A stretch of 64,000 bases of DNA from positions 68,422,983-68,486,982 of the forward strand of contig OX377201.1 of NCBI GenBank assembly GCA_947396885.1, read 5' to 3'. Position 1 is the stretch's first letter, and every line of letters begins with the position of its first letter. The DNA comes from Heligmosomoides polygyrus polygyrus. Lineage: Eukaryota; Nematoda; Chromadorea; Rhabditida; Heligmosomidae. Below, one piece after another: positions 47,301-56,300 of the stretch. The translations under genes were made by a program, and so were the position numbers. The notes beneath the pieces were generated by a model. The model saw only the letters and a list, made by a program, of their open reading frames with translations, was not told where the DNA came from and did no database searches.

Positions 47301-50300
47301 CGGAAAGTCGTCAAGCTTTTGGGAATTAGGATCCAGAGTGCAGTGAAGCATAGCACGGCTAAACGTTTTCGAGCATCTTCATTGGTCATGAGAACTTTTT
47401 GCAGAATTTGCGCCCGCTAGTAGACTTTTACGGCCCAACATTGCCATAATTGTCTTGGAAGACAGAATGCCTTAACGAAAAATATTGCCAGGTCCATAGA
47501 TCTGCCTGTTTCACAGAGTTGTTGCTCTTGTCCGAAAAAGCCCTGCTCTTACCGCAGCTGACAGCAGAGAATCAAATACACAGCCACGGACCGTTGCCCA
47601 AATTTTAATCGAGTCCAATTTTTCTGCACTGAGTAATGTTGCCTTTGCCACGCAAGCAGCGTAGATTTCAATTGTTAAGCACTTTCTCCCGTGTGTTCAA
47701 ATGGAATGCATAAAGAACATGCGTATTTAAAATTACATTTCTCACCCCTTAATTAGCAGTGGTCCATTTTGTTTTTCTTCTTCCTCATCCTTCCAAATAG
47801 AACTCGCCACACACTGTCACTCTTTTACGACTTTTCGGCACGTTTTGACTTTCTTCTTGATGCGCTTGTTACCGAGCTGCACACCACACTTGTTCGAGGC
47901 TCGAATGTGCGTTGAGCTTCTCAGTTTCTTCCCATTTTTGTAGAAGGCGTTTGGGATTGATGAACGGTCTTATAGTAGACCAGCGTCGGTCGCCGGCTCC
48001 GCCGGTGCCGTCGCTGGAGTGTGGCCACGCCATGCTAGCCGGCTTCGCATCCGCGGGCCACGTGTGTTAGGCCAGCAGCAGAGTCTTGCGGGTGCCGCGG
48101 GCCCGCCATGACAACGGCGGGTGGTGCAGCCCCGCGACGCAATACTGCGTACTTTTGCCGGGAGGAACGAAGAAATGGAGAAAGAAACGAAGAAATGCAT
48201 TTTCAGGGTAAGACTAGAGGGAAGGGGGAGGGTTGTAAGTAGCAAGCCGAGTGCTGTTGTTGCCCCTAACATTTGTACGTCAACGGCTTACGATTATGAT
48301 TCGTTAGTGTACATTGCATCCGATCGAAAATTTCGAATAACGCAAATTCCTCGAACCACGGATTTCTGGTTGAATTTGACAACGGAAATTCCGTGGGCCC
48401 GGTCTTTTGAATATTTCAGAAACGAGCAATTTCACGAGCCATGAGTTTTTGGAGATTCGGAAAGGGGTATCCGAAAATGATTGATTCGGATCCAATGTAT
48501 CCTGCTTAGAATTGACGATATTTGCACTATGACGCTGAGCCTTGGCCTTCTTTCCGTCCATCTTTCACGCTCCTTTTAGATTCTGTATCTAACTTTTATG
48601 TTCGCGACGTGTTAGGATCCCCATTGGCGCAGTCGGAGGAGGTGCCGGCTGTCATTGATCTAGGCAAATGGTTTGTGTTAAACGTTACTTCGTGTATTTA
48701 TTTATTTATTCAATACGCTACATAAGGTAGACATCAGAGAAAAATTAAATTAAATAATTAATTGAATTATTTTTAATTAATTAAATTTGCACATGCCACG
48801 TAGTCGATTGGAGAAGGCGCTAACTCTCGTGTGCACCTCAAATCAGACCTATTAGTTCGGGTCCCACCGAGGCTAGCCAAGCCTTTCACCCCACAGGGAC
48901 CGGTAAATAGGCGCCGGATTTGTCTGGGAATGATAGAGCACTGATTGCTCCATCGACTGACCCCAGCATGTCTTGCGTGAGCCAGATACGAATTCAAGTT
49001 GACACTTCATTGTATCCCATTTAATGAAGCTTCCAACGGTCGGGAACAAAAGAAAACTCCCCTCCCTCCATGCTTCCTATCTGGTCACGCCCTCCAGCGG
49101 GTCTCACCCGCAGCTCCTGGCGCTGCGGGTGAGAGCCGCCATGAACCGCGGTAGCCCTCGAGGACCCTTGCGTGCGGCGGCTCCGCGACAACTCGTCCGC
49201 GCCGCGGCTTCCACCACAGTGCCAGCGCGGGTCCTACTGCGGCGGGAGCGATTTGGACGAGTTCTCACGGTGCTGCCGCGAGACTCTGTAGAGGCCCTTA
49301 GCCGGCTCCGCCGGCGTCGGGTATGACGGGCCACGCTAGGGACGTAACCCAAACCTAGCTAGCGTTGCTTCGAGCTCGTTGAAACGTGCACGTACTCCAG
49401 ATTCATTCCTAACTTGGTACCACTCACATCTCAGTACAGCACTCAGAAGAAATTCCTCTTCGTCTAGCATTGGGTTCACAGCCTATTGCAGCTCATCAGG
49501 CCTAATGAAATGTCTGACATTTCCGTCCAGTCGTCGTGCTTTAAGCCACAAGGTGTGATGAATTCCAGAAATGGTGGCTTACGACAACAATGCTATCCTC
49601 TTCTGTACATAGTATAGTATGGAAAGTGGTAAAACTACTGCTGAAAATTGACGACCCTAAGGCAAGACTTGGTTAAAAACGTAGCCGTGCCGAGCGCAGA
49701 TCCCAGCAACTTTCTTCGTTAGCCTGTCTTGGTGCACCGCTGAAAATTGGAGATCCTGGGCAGGTAGAAAAAGCGTAGTAACCCGAGTAATTACACCCGC
49801 ACCATTGGCCACTGATTTTGAGGGAGCGTACGGGAAGAATTATATACGAGAGCCTGGTGTAGTAAGAACTGGGGGTGGGACGGGAACTTGGTTTCCGCCG
49901 TTGACGAACCACTACAGGCAGTGACTTCTTAATATTCGACAGAGCTCAATCTTCCAATAACTGTCTCTGCTCCGTCTCACAACAGTATTATAAATTGTTG
50001 TCATAGTCATGTAGAAGTACTAAAAATAATTTCGTGAATAATGCATAGTTCTATTAAATATTGATTCACTTGCACGCTGCTAGGTTCTGCTATCGGGGTA
50101 ATGAGCATCCAACTCAAATGCTACGACAGAGCTGTTCACGTCGAATTGGACACTCTTCCAAGACGTTGCGACTTTTATTCGATTGATTGCAGAAGTCGAA
50201 CAACAAATACAACAGTGAGGAACGCACATATCCCCACTTTGGTGGTTCATGTGAGTGCAACAAATAGGAAGCGTGAGTGGGCGGGAGAAGCTGATGCATG

Positions 50301-53300
50301 CGCACAACCCAACGAACTTCCAATGGGAGAATCTTACTTACAGCCCACAGCTAAGAAGCAAATATTAAGTGCAATAAAAGATGAGATCGCGCCATGTACT
50401 TCAAAAGTTTATCGCAGCTTTTATTTGATTGGTAGTGTAAATGCCACTTACACGAACCACCAAAGTGGGGATATGTGTGCTCCTCACTGTTGTATTTGTT
50501 GATCAACCTCTGCAATCTGTCGAATAAAAATGGCAACGTATTCGAAGAGTCCCAATCGATAAATAGGAGGCATGGGTGGGCGGGAGAAATAGTTGCATGG
50601 GCTCAACGAACTTCGAGTGGGAGAATCTTACTTACAGCCCACAGCTAGGAAGCAAACATACAGCGCAGGAATAGATGAAATCGCGCCGTGCACTCCAAAA
50701 GCTCACCGCGGATTTTATTCGATTAACAGCTTTTATTTGATTGAGAGTGTAAATGCCACTTACATGAACAACCAAACTGGGGATCCAAGCGATAAGTAGG
50801 AAGCATGAGTGGGCGGGAGAAACGGATGCATCCGCTCAACACAACGAACTTACAATAGTATAGGAAAATCCCGAACACAGCGGAGGTAGGAAGGAATGAG
50901 CTGTGATCTCGGCCGAAGCACACAGGCGGTAGAGCCGTACCCCGCAGCAACGCAACTGCAGTAGCACCGCAGGATACTGCAGGTCAACTGATTGGACGGT
51001 AGCGGGAACAGGAACCTTCAAAGGGGGCCAGTTCGAGGCAGTAGCCACCCAACACTTGCGCGGGCAGAGCCGCGGCGCGGCCTATTTCGCAACGCCTCAC
51101 GTGTCCTCCTCGGCAGCGGCGATTGCTCACCTCCCTTCGGAGAGAGAAGTCGTGCCTCAAACTTGGGTGATTAAACCATCGAGCCCGCGATGTTTACGAA
51201 GTTCCGAAGAATTACGAACAGACAAAAAACCTCTGCTCCATTATATATATCGTGGGATTCACAAATTAGGCGAAAAAAATCCAGAGACATAAAGGAACTT
51301 TCTTGTTAGAGCCAGACCTGCACCTCCCAAGATATACCTCTTTCGTAGAGCTAACAAAAAGCTTCATGCAACAGACTGCATGGTAAAGTGCCAGTTTTTA
51401 TAACTAACCTCATGTATGACATATTTGTAACCAACTCATATACGACTGACAAAGAGCGGAAATCGCTTTCTTCTCTTTTTAAATTTTTTTTTTGCCTGCA
51501 TGTAAATACATAGATCGCTGCATTATACCGTTGACATGCACGGCATGAAATTCAATAAAAGCGATGCGATAAAAGTACCAGAAGCCACGCTCAGGCTCAA
51601 AATTGCCTCAACGTAGACCTACAAACATCACCTGATGTTGCGCGAGCAACCCATCCTACTTTCCGGAAAACATGCAGAGAAGAGGGAAAGGGCCTTTTTC
51701 TTTCCCTGCTTCGTTTCTTTTTCGTTTCTTAGTCTGTCTTCTTGTTTTCTTGCACTATTTGTTTCGTAGCGACTTCTTCGCGTTTTCCATGCCGTTTCAC
51801 CCCCTTATAAAACAAATATCACAAAGAACACTGAGCGGTAAACTGACTTTGGTAACTATGCAATTAATATGTAGCAATCAAACACGAGAAACGGCCTAGG
51901 AAGGGCAAAAACGTGAAGTCATGTAGTTTCGATGGGATTGTTTCCGCTCTCAAGGAAGCACGGAAGAGCCACTGCGAAGAGCTAAAACTACGTAATGCGC
52001 GAATGGGGTAACATCGCAATACGGCAGAGAACTGTGGGAGCCAACGCAAATAAATGGGTCAAGAAACAAGAAAATGCCAACAATTCTCGAAATAGCTGCC
52101 AGGTTCGACCCTCGATGAATCTCGGCATTGATCGTTGTCCAATTGTTTGGTGTGGTGCTGAACTCGAAACCGAGATAGTACACGCTTTATTGACGACTAA
52201 CGTTTCGGCGATGTCGCCTTCTTCAGAGTCTGAAAAGTCCAAACGTATGCTGAAGCTACCAGGCCAAACATCGTCACGAACCTTGCGAAAATTCAAAGAC
52301 TCTCCGAACAGCAACCCTTCCGGCAGAGAGAGATGGCAGCAGCCCAACATTTAGAACACCCGAGAGACCCCACAAAGTGAAACTGTCTAAAAGGCGAGAC
52401 TGAGGTAAGGGGTGAGCTCGCGGGTTATATAGACGCATTCCCCCCGCCGATTCAACCTCGGGCTCTTGAGCTGTATCCAGAACCCCTCCAGGGTTTTGCG
52501 CGCGGCGGTGTGGGCCTTCCGTGCTAGAATTTTGAAAGTGACCCCAAAGTCGGCGCCGTTATGGTCGTTTACCCTGTGGCAGCCCAAAGCAGTTGATGGT
52601 CGTGACCTGCTCTTCCCTTCCAGGTGTTCCTTAACGCGGACGTAGAAGGGGTGAGCTGTTTCACCGATGTATTCACCTCCACAGCTGTTGCACCTTATGA
52701 GGTAGACAACCCCCGAAACCATGCAGTTTCCTTCGTTGCCTGCAGGACAGATGGCGCAATTTGGGGTTTCGCAACTCCTGTCGTACAGGCGGTTGCGCAC
52801 TAAACGACTTTTCAGGTTAGCGGGAGGTGTATCTACCACTTTTACATCGTTTTCCAGTCCCGCCCTTCTAACGCACTTCCTAATGGAAGTGCTGACACTG
52901 TCTGAGACGAAAGGGATGACAAACGGGATTTTCTCGTCAAATGAGGAATTACGTGAGCGATTGCTAGTGCTACTTCGCTGATGGCCAAAGAATGTACACC
53001 CATTCTCGGCAGCGATTTGGTGAGCAAGCGCTAGCGATTCCTTGCGCTCGTTTTCCCCAGAAGATACCCTGCTTGCTGTGCGGAACATATTGCGCACGAC
53101 AGATGTTTTGGTCTGTGTCGGATGCGCTGACCTGCTGTGGACCAAGATATTTTTGTTAGTGGGTTTACGATACCACTTTGTTATTTTTCCCCCTCCGTTC
53201 AGCTGTATTTGGACGTTCAAGAACGGAAGCCAATCATCCTTTGGAGTCTCCCCGAGATAGTACACGCTTTATTGACGACTAACGTTCTAAATGTTGGGCT

Positions 53301-56300
53301 GCTGTCATCTCTCTCTGCCGGAAGGGTTGCTGTTCGGAGGGTCTTTGAATTTTCGCAAGGTTCGTGACGATGTTTGGCCTGGTAGCTTCAGCATATATTT
53401 GGACTTTTCAGACTCTGAAGAAGGCGACATCGCCGAAACGTTAGTCGTCAATAAAGCGTGTACTATCTCGGTTTCGAGTTCAACACCACACCAAACAATT
53501 CTCGAAATATTTGGACGATATCGGTTGCCTATTTCAATTGAATCAAGTAAGTGGAGTGCTTCCTCCGTATCGCAACGATACTGCGAAGGCTCATTCAAAA
53601 ATTCATCCAAAATGCATTTACATGAAGAAGAAGTAAAATTTCAAAAATGGCGCGCAAAATGTCGTTAATGCAATTTAACGGAAATTTTCGTCGTTGAACT
53701 TCGTTAAAAATTTTATCGAAAATTACCGGTAAAACCGATAAATCGTTAAATCGTTAATCGTTAAAAGCACACCCCTGGTTCAACCCACTCATCAGGGCAA
53801 ATGCTTACGGTACGCTAACTATAGTGCACCCTTTGCATGTGTGGGATAGCTCTGCAAGTTTTCAAAGTAGGAGTATTTTAATTGGCACCGTACTTCAGCA
53901 AATCTACATTTTCGACAAAATCGCTTGAAATTTGGCTCTATCATCCCAACCCAAGAGCAAGTCATTAGTGGTTTAGCAATGAAAGCCACCAAATCTGCAG
54001 ACTCCCATACATTGTTTGTTTGAGGTAAAACTCTGCAGTGAGGAAGCTACTCATTCGTTTAAAAACCGTTAGAGCTTTACTTCTTTAAACCATTTTTAAT
54101 ACAGTTTCTATCAAATGTTATTGAAGGGTAAAAGAGATTCCTCTGCAAAAATAAAATCGAGGCAGGCGAATTTATGAAGACCTAAGACATTGCACAGCAA
54201 ACAACCATCATTCCGTGAAACAGTTGGCGCTGTTACAACAACGGTGCCTATGCACATATCAGTGCAGTAAGAAAATCTTGATATGATTTTTTGAAAATCT
54301 CTTCACTATTGATATCCATGATCTAACACGCGGTCTTTCTAAATAGAAAATTTCCGTAACTCTTCTGTGGCTGGCGTATGTATTGCCTTCCAATTTAATC
54401 GCGACGTCACTTCCACAATACAGTCCTTCCAGCCATCTTGAATGTCGTCGTGGCACTGGAGCGACTCCAACCGTTCAAAACATGAACAGCATAGTGCGAG
54501 AGGACACCACTTCCGTCAGCACTGTCAACCGCTGGTTCGCTCACTTCGAAGGAGGACTCATGGACTCGAGGACATGACTCGGTCAGATCGCCCTCACACA
54601 TTGGAAGACTCGACGCCGTCAAAGAGGATCCGTAAGCTACCATCCGGAGTCATGCGACGAGACTCGGGTGTGCACATTCAACAGTCGTCAGTCGCCTCCT
54701 CGACTTCAGAAAAGTGCTGACTCAATAGATCCCTTATGTCTTCACCGAGAGCATGCGGTATCCATTTGTACGTCTCTCCTTCTGTGCCCGCACCGAAATT
54801 AGTTTCTGGAAGACCTGGTTACTGAAGGTGAGAGGTGGGTCATCTACGATTTTGTCACGCATCGCTCTGTGTGGTCCTCTCGAGGAGAAGGCTCGCTAGT
54901 GAAAACCATAGTGGGCCTTCACCCCAAGAAGTGTCTCCTTCGCTGCTCCTGGGATTCGCGAGGAATGTTGTACTGCTGGGTGCTCCCGCAAAGACATAGA
55001 GTCATCGGCAGCATTTACACCAATCAGATTTAGAAATTGGCCAACACTGTTCGAGAAAAACTGCCAAGACGTGCTTCAGTCCACCTCCTTCACGGCAACG
55101 ATAGGCCGCATATAGCTGAAGAGACACATGAAAAATTGAAGGAGCTAGGCTGCGACACGACTCCCCACCCACCCCATTCCACTGGTGTTGCTCCTTGTAA
55201 CTATCACATACTTCGCTCTTGAGGCATTCCTAGCGAAAAAAATCACCGAAAGTGAAGATGTTGAAAGGGTGGTCCCGGTCTCAATAGCTCTGGCAGAAGG
55301 GAATCGGTGACCTACCTACTAGGAGGCATACGGCGCAGTGCCTAACGACCGTGATTATCTTCTTGACTGGATTCCATTATATGTTGAATAAAAAGGTAAA
55401 GAAAAAATGTAGAACTTCCCAAGACTTCTTACCACCCTTATGGAAAGGCCTGATCCATGCTATTACTATCGCGACTATGTAATGAAGAACGAAAAACGCT
55501 GAAATGACCCTCTTCAACTAGAAATGAGATGAAATTCAAATTCGTGCTCTATATGACATAATATGCACCATATAATAATGTAATATATCATAAACATGTA
55601 TATATAACATATTATATTATATATACTACAAGTGCTCCGTCACGCCTATCGGCGTGCCTCGCACTTGCGCGCTTCGCGCGATGTTGCAGTATCACTAAGC
55701 TAAGGACAATCACATCAAGCTTGCTGCTCTACTTGTATAGCTTTCTTCCCTACTTAGGAGTACAAAAGGCTCGCAGCACGTACAGTATATAGTATGATAG
55801 GGCGATCTATTGGTCCCTCATTACTGTTCTACCCTTAGTGATACGGTCTTCCATTACTGGTACTGGTTACTCCCTCAATGATCCCGCTTAGCGGATGACG
55901 TCTTCGGTACGTCTACCTGAATCCCCAAACACGTTGATCAATCGATATTGATCGATAATATCGACCGATATCGATTGATCAACTTCAGATTCGTGTTCAG
56001 CGACCTCGATTACCCCCAAGGCTAAAGTTTCGGACCGCTTGAACGAAATACACGAAAAATCGATATTATCGATCGATATCGATTGATCAACTTCAGATTC
56101 GTGTTCAGCGACCTCGATTACCCCCAAGGCTAAAGTTTCGGACCGCTTGGACGAAATACACGAAAAATCGATATTATCGATCGATATCGATTGATCAACT
56201 TCAGATTCGTGTTCAGCGACCTCGATTACCCCCAAGGCTAAAGTTTCGGACCGCTTTAACGAAATACACGAAAAATCGATATTATCGATCGATATCGATT

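Larger units (their letters stand above)
46962..53777. mobile_element. Large hAT-type insertion with nested elements
   Basis: The left end CAGGGATGTGCTTTAAATTT and the right end, read inward, CAGGGGTGTGCTTTTAACGA share the hAT-type CAGGGRTGTGCTTT terminus. Flanking octamers are GTTCAGCC (46954-46961) and GTTCAACC (53778-53785), a 7/8 match, the duplication length expected for hAT. Both ends continue into AACGATTTAACG-type subterminal words. Inside are a copy of repeat R1, a SINE relic, duplicated 300-bp units and a Penelope-like element. A short minus-strand frame near 47,350 reads [16 protein letters not shown], faintly like the LDPRFK region of hAT transposases; no intact transposase is present. 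The whole lies in the 11.1-kb pkd-2 intron. Confidence 0.72.
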
